From: CAKUIA01 sp044433115
GTDB taxonomy: Bacteria; Verrucomicrobiota; Verrucomicrobiia; Opitutales; Intestinicryptomonadaceae
Reading direction: 5' to 3'
Assembly: GCA_044433115.1 (NCBI GenBank)
Contig: JAWXTY010000013.1
Coordinates: forward strand, 1-46,909
DNA: 46,909 nt
Shown: one piece after another, positions 1 to 7,541 of the stretch
Layout: every line of letters starts with the position of its first letter
Position numbering within the stretch: the first letter of the stretch is position 1
Position numbers and translations under genes: made by a program
The notes under the pieces: model-generated
What the model was told of the DNA's origin: nothing
What the model saw: the letters and a program-made list of their open reading frames with translations, nothing else
The model's database searches: none

Positions 1-43
1 CGTAAGATTACGTTTTAGACGAGTATTTGGAAGTTTTTGAGGA

Positions 44-199
44 TCGAAGCGTATATTAATACGTGAGAGTCTCAAAAATTTTCAAAACGGAGTATAAAGC
101 GTGATATTACGCCCCAAAGGGTCGAAGCGTATATTCATACGTGAGAGTCCTAATTTATTTCGAAACGCTTTATAAGGGGTGATTTCACGCCCCCAATTT
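44..199. repeat. Two tandem copies of a ~78-bp hairpin-containing repeat
   Basis: Two imperfect copies (44-121 and 122-199) follow each other with an exact 78-base period. Each begins TCGAAGCGTATATT, then A or C, then ATACGTGAGAG, in which CGTAT and ATACG can pair around a 4-base loop. Each ends in a second short inverted repeat near GCGTGATATTACGC (98-111) or GGGGTGATTTCACGCCCC (about 176-193). Bases 1-43 look like a decayed earlier copy, so the array may continue outside the window. It lies just downstream of fabF, whose stop codon is inside the last bases of copy two. No function is recognised. Confidence 0.7.
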
Positions 200-1448
200 A
201 CGCCCCCTCGTAACGTTTGAAGAGAAGAGTGCCGTTGTGTCCTCCAAAACCTAGATTTGTGCTTAGGGCTATGTTTACATTTGCTTGTCTTGCAGTGTTA
301 GGAACATAGTCTAAATCGCAATCTGGGTCTGGGTTTTCGTAATTGATTGTAGGAGCAACAATGCCTGTGCTAATTGTTTTTGCACAAACTGCAGCTTCTA
401 AAGCACCAGCAGCTCCCAACAAGTGTCCAGTCATACTCTTAGTAGAGCTTACCATCAACTTCTTAGCGTGGTCGCCAAATACCTTATTTATAGCCATAGA
501 TTCAAACTTGTCGTTATAAGGAGTAGAAGTGCCATGAGCATTGATATAATCTACGTCTTCCTTATTAACTTGAGCGTCTTCTAAGACACGTTCTAAGCAA
601 TTAGCTAAACCTCTGCCTTCGATGTCAGGGCTAGTAATGTGATATGCGTCGCAAGTTGCACCATAGCCTGAAATTTCGCAATATATTTTAGCACCTCTAG
701 CCAATGCGTGGTCAAGTCTTTCTAAGACTAGAACAGAAGCACCTTCGCCCATTACAAAGCCACATCTGTCAGCGTCGAATGGTCTTGAGGCACGTTTAGG
801 TTCGTCATTAAAGTTAGTTGCCATAGCTTTCATAGCACAAAAACCTGCAAAGCTCAAAGAAGTGATAGCAGCTTCAGAGCCACCTGCAAAGATTACGTCT
901 TCTCTGCCAGCTTGTAAGTGTAAGAGAGCTTCGCCTATAGAGTGTGTACCAGAAGAACAAGCACTTACTACTGAGAAGTTAACGCCCTTTGCCCCTAATT
1001 CTATAGCGACAACGCCTGAAGCTATATTAGAAATCAAGTTAGGAATCATAAAAGGAGAAACTCTTCTTGGACCTCTTTCGATGAAAGCTCTTGCGTTCTT
1101 TTCTATAGTATCCATACCGCCTACGCCTGAGCCAATTAGAACGCCAACTCTATTTGGATTTACTTTTTCCATATCCAAGCCAGAGTCTTGTTTAGCTAAT
1201 TTAGCGGCAGCCATTGCAAAGTGAGTGTATCTATCACTACGCTTAACTTCCTTTGCGTCCATATAATCTTCTGGCTTAAAAGACCTACATTCAGAGGCAA
1301 CTTGGCAATTTAATTGCGATGCGTCAAACAAGCTAACAGAGTCTATTCCATTTTTGCCTTCGCACAAGCTATCCCACATAATATCTACGCCATCTCCAAA
1401 TGTAGAAATGACACCAATTCCAGTAACAACAATTCTTTCTCTACTCAT
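198..1448 (-). CDS. fabF: 3-oxoacyl-[acyl-carrier-protein] synthase II (FabF)
   Basis: Condensing enzyme of type II fatty acid synthesis; it extends acyl-ACP with malonyl-ACP in the cytoplasm. The 416-residue length is normal for KAS II. The Cys-His-His catalytic set is visible: Cys164 in VVSACSSGTHS, His305 in NAHGTSTPYND and His342 in KSMTGHLLGAAG. The N-terminal thiolase-fold signature RIVVTGIGVIS is also present. The start is supported by AAAGGAAT shortly before the ATG, one of the few visible ribosome sites in the housekeeping genes here. It lies 149 bases downstream of acpP on the same strand, the usual acpP-fabF pairing, so the protein partner is encoded next door. Identification is firm. 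Confidence 0.97.
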   Translation of the reverse strand: MSRERIVVTGIGVISTFGDGVDIMWDSLCEGKNGIDSVSLFDASQLNCQVASECRSFKPEDYMDAKEVKRSDRYTHFAMAAAKLAKQDSGLDMEKVNPNRVGVLIGSGVGGMDTIEKNARAFIERGPRRVSPFMIPNLISNIASGVVAIELGAKGVNFSVVSACSSGTHSIGEALLHLQAGREDVIFAGGSEAAITSLSFAGFCAMKAMATNFNDEPKRASRPFDADRCGFVMGEGASVLVLERLDHALARGAKIYCEISGYGATCDAYHITSPDIEGRGLANCLERVLEDAQVNKEDVDYINAHGTSTPYNDKFESMAINKVFGDHAKKLMVSSTKSMTGHLLGAAGALEAAVCAKTISTGIVAPTINYENPDPDCDLDYVPNTARQANVNIALSTNLGFGGHNGTLLFKRYEGA

Positions 1449-1483
1449 ATTTATTCCTTTAGGTGCTTAAAATATATACTACA

Positions 1484-1520
1484 AAATTCCCGCCATTGCT
1501 TTTATGAATAACGGGAATTT
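1484..1520. promoter_or_regulatory. Hairpin in the acpP-fabF spacer
   Basis: AAATTCCCG (1484-1492) and CGGGAATTT (1512-1520) form a perfect 9-bp stem with a 19-base loop between acpP and fabF. In the direction of transcription (minus strand) it is not followed by a T-run, so it is more likely an mRNA processing or stability element that sets the acpP:fabF ratio than a terminator. That role is inference. Confidence 0.4.
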
Positions 1521-1597
1521 CAAAAATTTAATCAAAAGGAGCTATTGAAAATCTAAAATTAACTATTTTCAAAAACTCCATAAATTCTATAACAAGA

Positions 1598-1849
1598 TTA
1601 CTTGCTAGATTTTTCTCTTAGGTAATCAATTACCTTACCAACTGTAGTCAACTTTTCAGCGTCTGACTCAGGGATTTCGTCGTTAATATCTTCCTTAAAT
1701 TCTTCTTCAAAAGCCATAATCAACTCAACTTGGTCGAGAGAGTCAGCACCCAAATCATCTACAAAAGAAGCTTCCATTGTGATTTGTTCTTCATTTACAT
1801 TTAATTGATTTACAATTATTTCTTTTACTCTTTTTTCTATATCTGACAT
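1598..1849 (-). CDS. acpP: Acyl carrier protein AcpP
   Basis: Small acidic carrier of growing acyl chains for fatty acid synthesis and probably for lipid A acylation. It has 83 residues; the phosphopantetheine site is Ser37 in LGADSLDQVELIM, and the four-helix ACP pattern covers the whole protein. It is transcribed towards fabF, the standard arrangement. There is no clear Shine-Dalgarno sequence, but the start matches the family's normal N terminus (SDIEKRVKEIIV). An inverted repeat at 1892-1919 lies 42 bases upstream. A second, longer ACP is encoded at 40473-40835, so this one is probably the housekeeping copy. Confidence 0.97.
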   Translation of the reverse strand: MSDIEKRVKEIIVNQLNVNEEQITMEASFVDDLGADSLDQVELIMAFEEEFKEDINDEIPESDAEKLTTVGKVIDYLREKSSK

Positions 1850-1891
1850 AATTTTATTCTTTCTAGTTAAAATTTTAAATTTTGGTGAGTT

Positions 1892-1919
1892 CTAAAAATT
1901 AACAACTGATTATTTTTAG
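1892..1919. promoter_or_regulatory. Inverted repeat upstream of acpP
   Basis: CTAAAAAT (1892-1899) and ATTTTTAG (1912-1919) form a perfect 8-bp inverted repeat around a 12-base centre, 42 bases before the acpP start. The block resembles 8839-8866, inside the element upstream of hisF, at about 22 of 28 positions. It may be an operator or a small dispersed repeat; nothing in the sequence decides between these. Confidence 0.3.
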
Positions 1920-1966
1920 ATTATCCAACTATATTGAACTTATATGAGCTTTTGTAAAGTTTTTTT

Positions 1967-3337
1967 TTAATCCAATTGTCTTAAAGCTTCAGTAGCCCCC
2001 TCAATATTTCCTTGAACAGCAATCCTCAAATACTCCTTTGCCTTTCCCCTATCTTCTTCTATACCATAGCCTAAGGCATAGCAAAGCCCTAAATAATAGC
2101 AGGCTAAAGGCTCATTTTTTTCGGCGGCTGGGCTTAAATATTTTATTGCATTTTCATAACTTTTTTCAACAAGCTTGCCCTCAAAATAGCATTTTCCAAG
2201 CAAAGCAAGTGCATTTTCGCTACCTAATAGCCCTGCTTGAACGAGATATTGCAAAGCCCTCGACGTGTTTTTGGCAACGCCCCTGCCCTCTAAATACATT
2301 TTTCCAAGCATATAAATAGCATAGGAATTTTTAGATTTTGCACCCTCTAAATACATTTGTCTTGCCTTGTTATAATCAACTTCTTCAATCCAGCCAAAGT
2401 AAAAATAGTCGCCCAAAGTTGCACTAGCTCTGCCTACTGCCAAGTTTGAGGCTCTTTGAAAATATTCCCTTGCCCTTTCGTAGTCCTCTTTAGTATTAGC
2501 TTTTGCAAAATAGGCTTCGCCCAAGTTATTTATAGCTTCAATACTGCCTCGCTCTATAGCTTTTTCGTAAAAGAATATAGCTTTATTTAAGTCATAAGAG
2601 CCTGAAATTTCTGTAGCAAAGCACTTAGCTAATGCGTTTAAAGCTTCAGGGTATCCCTTTTTAATAGCAGAAGAATAATATTCTATAGCCTTTTCGTAAT
2701 CAACTTCGCCAAAAGCACCTTGTTGATAAAGCATACCTAAATTATATTCAGCTATAGCGTTCCCTTCTCGAGACGCACTGCCTAAAAGCTCTATAGCCCT
2801 ATCGTAATCCTTAGGCACGCCCTCAGCCTTTAAATAACACAAAGCCAAGGCAACTTTTGCCCGATTACTAAACATAGAAACAGCTTCCTCTAGTAATTCT
2901 ATTGCCATTTCTACATTTTTTTCAACTAAAACTCCTCTCAAATAACACTGAGCAAGCAATGCCTTAGCCTGCTTTGTATTAGATACAGATAAATACGCCA
3001 AGGCTACGCTATCGCTAGCTTGCAAGTGAATTTTCTCTATATGCAGATGAGCCAACACAAACAAAGCGTCAGGATTGCCTGCCTTTGCAGAAACCTCCAA
3101 AAAGCCCAAAGCTAAAGATAAATCTACAGGCACGCCCAAGCCCTTTAAGTGGCAAATACCCAATGCACACAAAGACTTTTCGTCGTTACTCCTCTTTAAA
3201 TCCTCAATGTCCTCGACATAAAGCACTGCGTCCTTATTATAATTAATAGTCGAAACCAAGCTTGCATATTGCATAGGACTCAGTGCAAAAGCTCCCATAG
3301 AGCTAAGTAGAAATATAAAAAAACTCAAGCTTCTCAT
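1967..3337 (-). CDS. Secreted Sel1-repeat (SLR) protein
   Basis: A solenoid of about a dozen Sel1-like repeats of roughly 36 residues. Each shows the pattern A-x-x-x-LG-x-x-Y-x-x-G, then D-Y-x-x-A, for example ALCYLKAEGVPKDYDRAIEL. The N terminus (MRSLSFFIFLLSSMGAFALS) is a typical signal peptide, so the protein is expected in the periplasm or outside the cell. Such repeats bind other proteins; no catalytic domain is present. The start at 3337 is preferred because its ATG overlaps the holA stop as ATGA. An in-frame start four codons earlier (3349) is possible. It is co-transcribed with holA by position, but no functional link is evident. The specific partner is unknown. Confidence 0.85.
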   Translation of the reverse strand: MRSLSFFIFLLSSMGAFALSPMQYASLVSTINYNKDAVLYVEDIEDLKRSNDEKSLCALGICHLKGLGVPVDLSLALGFLEVSAKAGNPDALFVLAHLHIEKIHLQASDSVALAYLSVSNTKQAKALLAQCYLRGVLVEKNVEMAIELLEEAVSMFSNRAKVALALCYLKAEGVPKDYDRAIELLGSASREGNAIAEYNLGMLYQQGAFGEVDYEKAIEYYSSAIKKGYPEALNALAKCFATEISGSYDLNKAIFFYEKAIERGSIEAINNLGEAYFAKANTKEDYERAREYFQRASNLAVGRASATLGDYFYFGWIEEVDYNKARQMYLEGAKSKNSYAIYMLGKMYLEGRGVAKNTSRALQYLVQAGLLGSENALALLGKCYFEGKLVEKSYENAIKYLSPAAEKNEPLACYYLGLCYALGYGIEEDRGKAKEYLRIAVQGNIEGATEALRQLD

Positions 3338-4431
3338 TTTATCGCACACTTTAAAAATAGCTCACGCAACACAGACTCATCTGCCTTAGATTGCCCTAAT
3401 AATGCCTTAAATGCCCACACGTAATTCATCTGAAAATCTATCAAACGCTTTAAGGAAAATTTGTTTGCAGTTAAAGCCAACCTTGCACAAGCATACCAAG
3501 AATTTTGCGTAAATACATTGTAATTACTCTTATTTGAAGCCTCCTTGAAATATTCTTGATACTTAATTGCTAAAGCCTCAAAACTCCCTGTACTTGCCCC
3601 TCTTTGCGACACTGGCAATGCCCCAGAATTTATCAAAGCTCTAAGTTGTATCAAAAGCGAAGTCTGGTTTTGCAAACTAGATAATACAGGACGTGCCGAC
3701 GCTGCCTTATTTGTAAAGAAATACCTAGTTAACGCCTTGTTCGCCAAGTCTAAATCGCCACTAAAAAAAGCATTTGTTATATCAAAAAACTCGCCCTCTC
3801 CAAACACAGAAACATTCTCCAAGACAATCTTCTCAGTAATTTGCCCCTCGTAATTCACATAAGCTGCAAGTCTATTTAAATCAGATATAGCCATTCTTGG
3901 CGACATAGCCACCAAGTTCGTCAAAGCATAAATCGCTGCAGGACTTATCTCAACTCCAAGTTTTTTCGCCTCCAACTTTATCAACTTCTCGCAAGCCTCA
4001 CTTGGGTCTTTTGCCTTCAAATCTATAAAATTAGACACCTTGCTAATATCCTTAAATACCTTTTTACGCCTATCTGCATTACTTAAGGAAATTATCAAAT
4101 TAACATCACTACCTTCCAAAGTCTTTATCGCCTCAAGCAAATTTCCAAGAGCCTCTTGCGTAGTCTCCGACTTTCCAGTTGTCGTATCTGCAATGAAATT
4201 CAAAGCCCTAAGCCATATCAACTTATTAGGCTCAAACATCGACACTGTCATCATTGAACTTATAGCCTGCCTAATCACCTTTTGTGCCTCATCTACTGTA
4301 TTTACACTCGCACTAATAATCTCCTTAGAATACTCATCGTGAATATCCACCGACAACTCCTCATACAAAGACCTCGCCGCATTCTCCGCTATAAACTCAT
4401 CATCTGCTACTATTAAATGACACTTTCCCAT
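3334..4431 (-). CDS. holA: DNA polymerase III delta subunit (HolA)
   Basis: Clamp-loader subunit that opens the beta sliding clamp for the replicative polymerase. The 365 residues fit the family (about 340). The N-terminal segment (CHLIVADDEFIAENAARSLYEEL) matches the domain I start, and AMSPRMAISDLNRLAAYVNYEGQIT matches the conserved region before domain III. The nucleotide-binding motif is degenerate, as is normal for delta. The gene has no visible Shine-Dalgarno sequence and begins next to the hairpin-rich intergenic element at 4482-4907, with hflX diverging on the other side. The downstream Sel1 gene overlaps its stop by four bases. Identification rests on overall family resemblance. Confidence 0.85.
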   Translation of the reverse strand: MGKCHLIVADDEFIAENAARSLYEELSVDIHDEYSKEIISASVNTVDEAQKVIRQAISSMMTVSMFEPNKLIWLRALNFIADTTTGKSETTQEALGNLLEAIKTLEGSDVNLIISLSNADRRKKVFKDISKVSNFIDLKAKDPSEACEKLIKLEAKKLGVEISPAAIYALTNLVAMSPRMAISDLNRLAAYVNYEGQITEKIVLENVSVFGEGEFFDITNAFFSGDLDLANKALTRYFFTNKAASARPVLSSLQNQTSLLIQLRALINSGALPVSQRGASTGSFEALAIKYQEYFKEASNKSNYNVFTQNSWYACARLALTANKFSLKRLIDFQMNYVWAFKALLGQSKADESVLRELFLKCAIK

Positions 4432-4481
4432 ATATTATTAGACTGCATTTTGTGAACTTTTCTGTCAATATTATTTTGATG

Positions 4482-4859
4482 AAACCTGAGGCAGGGGGCT
4501 TTGCACTTGAGGGTGCAAAGTTTTTTGTGTCTTTGTTTCAAGGCAAGAATTTTCTATTTATAATTTATCTTTAAAGAATAGATATTTGCGACGACTTTGA
4601 CTGAAAGTCAATTAGAGCAACTTTAATCACAGATGTTAAATTTTTTAATATGTGCCACAGTTTGTTTCTTAAGTGTAATTTATATATAAATTACACTTAA
4701 GAAACAAACACTGCTTTGCTTTATACAGCAAAGCCCACACTGCAACAGCGACAAACAAACATCAACAAAACCCAAATAGCAAGCAAAGCTTGCTACGTGC
4801 AGGGCGACGCCTTGCTTCGGGGGTGCAGGGGGCGGAACTTGTCCACCTGCCTCAGGTTT
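4482..4859. repeat. Hairpin-rich intergenic element with terminal inverted repeats
   Basis: The 553-base gap between the divergent genes holA and hflX holds no credible gene. AAACCTGAGGCAGGGGG (4482-4498) and CCACCTGCCTCAGGTTT (4843-4859) are inverted repeats with one mismatch, bounding a 378-base unit. Inside are hairpins at 4499-4520 (8-bp stem followed by six T, terminator-like on the plus strand), 4597-4611, 4660-4709 (perfect 50-bp palindrome), 4713-4734 (8-bp stem) and 4777-4795 (8-bp stem). Two more follow at 4859-4881 and 4889-4907. No target-site duplication is obvious. It could be a non-autonomous miniature mobile element or a mosaic of extragenic palindromes. Several modules recur at 10423-10670. 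Confidence 0.65.
4660..4709. repeat. Perfect 50-bp palindrome
   Basis: Left arm GTTTGTTTCTTAAGTGTAAT continues TTATA to the centre, and the right half is its exact reverse complement, with no spacer. This would extrude as a 25-bp cruciform or fold as a 25-bp RNA hairpin. It lies near the middle of the 4482-4859 element. Confidence 0.9.
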
Positions 4860-4907
4860 TTAGGGCAGAGTATGCCCTAAATGGGGTCTAAGGGGCAAAG
4901 CCCCTTA
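4859..4907. repeat. Two adjacent strong hairpins upstream of hflX
   Basis: TTTAGGGCA (4859-4867) pairs with TGCCCTAAA (4873-4881) around a 5-base loop. TAAGGGGC (4889-4896) pairs with GCCCCTTA (4900-4907) around AAA. They follow directly on the right inverted repeat of the intergenic element. Neither is followed by a T-run, so they are not classic terminators. They may be part of the hflX leader. Confidence 0.6.
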
Positions 4908-4984
4908 CCTAAAATCTCTCATAAGCCTTTTCTTTTTATTCTTGTAATTTAGAGAGTAATAATTTAGAGTTTATCATTAATAAG

Positions 4985-6268
4985 ATGATTGATGTAAAAA
5001 AAGAAGAATTGGCGAAAGAGACGAATAAGGCAATACTTGTGGCGACGAGAACGTCTCAGGAGGCGAAGAGTTCAGAGAGTTTGATTGATGAGCTTGAGGA
5101 GTTGTGCCAGAATGTGGGTATATACACTGCTGACAAGATTATAGTAAATTTAAAGGAGATAAATTCTCAATTTTATGTAGGTAAAGGCAAGGCAGAAGAG
5201 ATTGCAGATACTGCTAAGGCTCTTGGGGCAGATTTTATTATTTTTGATGAGGAGATTAGCCCATCTCAGCAGAGGAATTGGGAGCGTATGTCTAATTTAT
5301 GCGTTATAGATAGGCACGAAATCATTTTAGATATATTTGCAGATAGGGCTCAAACTAAGGAGGCTACACTTCAAGTTGAGTTGGCAAAGATGGAATATAG
5401 CTTACCTCGCCTTAAGCGTGCGTGGACTCACCTTAGTCGTCAGCGTGGAGGTGGTGTAACCCAACGTGGTGAGGGGGAGAGCCAACTTGAGTTGGACCAA
5501 CGTATGGTACGTGCAAAAATTGCAAAGCTTAAGGAAAAGCTAGAAGAGGTTAAGACTCAGCGTAAGTTACAAAGGAAAAAGCGTCAGCGAACTCCTGTGC
5601 CTTGTGGGGCTATAGTTGGATATACAAACGCAGGTAAGTCCTCATTGTTGAATGTCTTGGCTAAATCTGATGTACTTGCCCAAGACAAGGTTTTTGCGAC
5701 ATTAGACCCTACTACTCGCAAACTAAACCTACCAAGCGAGCAAACAGTTTTGCTAACAGATACTGTGGGCTTTATTCGTAATTTACCTCACCAATTCATC
5801 GATGCATTTAAGGCTACCTTAGAAGAAGCCCTTGAGGCAGACTTTTTAATACATGTTGTAGACTCTTCTAGCGAAGACGTATTTGAGCATATACAAACTA
5901 CAAATGAAGTACTCAAAGAACTAGGTTCTAAAGACAAAGATATTATCCTTGCCTTTAATAAGTCTGACTTGCTTAAAGACGATATACTCAAGACCCAACT
6001 TTACTACCAATTTCCAGACGCAATTAATATAAGCGTAAAGACTGGCGACAATATTGATAGCCTTTTAAGCAAAATAGAGGACATTATCAATAAACACAGC
6101 CTTGTCCTAGAGCTACTTATACCTCATAGCGACTACCACATTATCGCCAGCCTCTACGAAATGGGAGCAATTCGCAACAAAAAAATCGAAGACGAAGGCA
6201 CATACCTAAGCGTAAAAGTCCCTAAAAAAATGTTGGTGAAACTAGAGAAATATCTAGTAAAAGCTTAG
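4985..6268 (+). CDS. hflX: Ribosome-associated GTPase HflX
   Basis: GTPase that splits stalled or stressed ribosomes. The order is typical: an N-terminal HflX domain ending in the Gly-rich block RGGGVTQRGEGESQLE (about 154-169), a coiled-coil linker (about 172-200), then the G domain with G1 GYTNAGKSS (212-220), G3 DTVG (259-262) and G4 NKSD (325-328), and a C-terminal ferredoxin-like tail. Its 427 residues match the bacterial family. The ATG has no clear Shine-Dalgarno sequence and is preceded by a hairpin-rich leader. An intrinsic terminator follows at 6290-6316, so it is probably a single-gene unit. Confidence 0.96.
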   Translation: MIDVKKEELAKETNKAILVATRTSQEAKSSESLIDELEELCQNVGIYTADKIIVNLKEINSQFYVGKGKAEEIADTAKALGADFIIFDEEISPSQQRNWERMSNLCVIDRHEIILDIFADRAQTKEATLQVELAKMEYSLPRLKRAWTHLSRQRGGGVTQRGEGESQLELDQRMVRAKIAKLKEKLEEVKTQRKLQRKKRQRTPVPCGAIVGYTNAGKSSLLNVLAKSDVLAQDKVFATLDPTTRKLNLPSEQTVLLTDTVGFIRNLPHQFIDAFKATLEEALEADFLIHVVDSSSEDVFEHIQTTNEVLKELGSKDKDIILAFNKSDLLKDDILKTQLYYQFPDAINISVKTGDNIDSLLSKIEDIINKHSLVLELLIPHSDYHIIASLYEMGAIRNKKIEDEGTYLSVKVPKKMLVKLEKYLVKA

Positions 6269-6289
6269 CCTATCTTCTAAAATCTAGGG

Positions 6290-6316
6290 AAATCGCACAA
6301 CGATAGTGCGATTTTT
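6290..6316 (+). terminator. Intrinsic terminator after hflX
   Basis: AAATCGCAC (6290-6298) pairs with GTGCGATTT (6306-6314) around a 7-base loop and runs into a short T-tract. A weaker similar hairpin, TGCAC/GTGCA (6326-6342), follows with an identically sized loop. Confidence 0.75.
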
Positions 6317-6514
6317 GACAAAAACTGCACAAGGACGGTGCAATTTGCATAAAAATGGGTTGTTTAAACGCTCGATATTGCATATAAAAGTTAATCGAAA
6401 AAAATTTAAAGGATAATTTGTAGCATTTAAAGAATGAAGAATGCTAAGTTTTTAGCATTTGTATAGCGTATTTGCTTGATTGCAGGGAAAAAATTTTACA
6501 TATTATATAGCAAA

Positions 6515-7528
6515 ATGAAGGACGAAAATTTAGAACAAGCAAAAAAAGTTGTGTTGACTTGTGCTCAACCTACAGGGAAACTACACTTGGGTAATTACTT
6601 AGGTGCTTTAAAGTATTGGGTGGAATTATCCAATAATGAAGAGTGCTATTTTGGTATTGCAGATATGCACGCTATAACTATGCCTTACACTCCTGCAGAT
6701 TTGAGAAAAAATGTCTACGACTGCTTAGCTCAATATCTCGCTTGTGGCTTAAACCCCGACAGTGCAATCTTCCCTCAAAGTGCTATTAAAGGACACGCAG
6801 ACTTGGCTTGGTGCTTGGCTTGCTTATGCCCTATAGGCAATTTAGAGAGAATGACTCAATTTAAGGATAAGTCTAAAAAGCAACAAAATTCTTTCATAGG
6901 CAGTGGCTTATTATATTATCCAGTCTTGATGGCTGCCGATATTTTAATATATAATGCTGACATAGTGCCAGTTGGCGTAGACCAAAAGCAACATATGGAG
7001 TTGGCTAGAGACTTAGCTCAAAAGTTTAATATGACATATTCAGATACATTCAAAATCCCAGAAGCTTCTATACCAGAGACAGGGGCTAGAATTATGTCTT
7101 TGCAAAACCCAGAGTCTAAGATGTCTAAGTCTGACGCTAATCAAAGTAGCGTAATTTATATAACAGACCCTAGCGACGTGTTGCGTAAGAAAATTATGTC
7201 AGCTGTAACAGATAGCGACACTGTAGTTAAGTTCGCAGACGACAAAAAGGCTATTTCTAATTTAATGTCTATATATTCTGTAATTACAAAGAAGTCTATG
7301 GCTGACATTGAAGCAGAATTTGAGGGCAAGGGCTATGGTGATTTCAAGAAAGCAGTTGCTGAAGCTGTAATAGAGCATTTAAGCCCTATAAGGGAAAAAT
7401 ATGAAAGCCTACTCAAAGACAAAGCATATCTTGATAGCGTATTGCAAAATGGCATAGAAAAGGCTCAACGCAGAGCTAATAGAATTATGTCAAAGGTGTG
7501 GAGAAAAGTAGGTTTTTATACAAAATAG
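6515..7528 (+). CDS. trpS: Tryptophanyl-tRNA synthetase
   Basis: Class Ic aminoacyl-tRNA synthetase that charges tRNA-Trp. From the start at 6515 the protein is 337 residues, the family norm. The HIGH-equivalent motif is KLHLGNY (22-28) and the KMSKS loop is KMSKS (202-206). The segment AADILIYNADIVPVGVDQKQH is the conserved Trp/ATP pocket region. An upstream in-frame TTG (6476) would add 13 residues (IAGKKFYILYSK) not expected in the family. That stretch (TTGATT then TATTAT, about 19 bases apart) looks more like a promoter, so 6515 is preferred. No Shine-Dalgarno sequence is visible. A gene of unknown function follows after 13 bases, probably co-transcribed. Confidence 0.95.
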   Translation: MKDENLEQAKKVVLTCAQPTGKLHLGNYLGALKYWVELSNNEECYFGIADMHAITMPYTPADLRKNVYDCLAQYLACGLNPDSAIFPQSAIKGHADLAWCLACLCPIGNLERMTQFKDKSKKQQNSFIGSGLLYYPVLMAADILIYNADIVPVGVDQKQHMELARDLAQKFNMTYSDTFKIPEASIPETGARIMSLQNPESKMSKSDANQSSVIYITDPSDVLRKKIMSAVTDSDTVVKFADDKKAISNLMSIYSVITKKSMADIEAEFEGKGYGDFKKAVAEAVIEHLSPIREKYESLLKDKAYLDSVLQNGIEKAQRRANRIMSKVWRKVGFYTK

Positions 7529-7541
7529 GATTGTTAAATAA

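Noticed and set aside
44..199. Possible start of a CRISPR array
   Set aside because: The 78-base period, with similarity spread through the whole unit and internal hairpins, does not fit repeat-spacer architecture.
4482..4907. Possible CRISPR array in the repeat-rich gap
   Set aside because: The repeats are inverted and of differing sequence, with no regular direct repeats and spacers and no cas genes.
6476..6514. TTG-initiated N-terminal extension of trpS
   Set aside because: The 13 extra residues do not fit the family, and the DNA looks like a promoter; the ATG at 6515 gives the expected protein.
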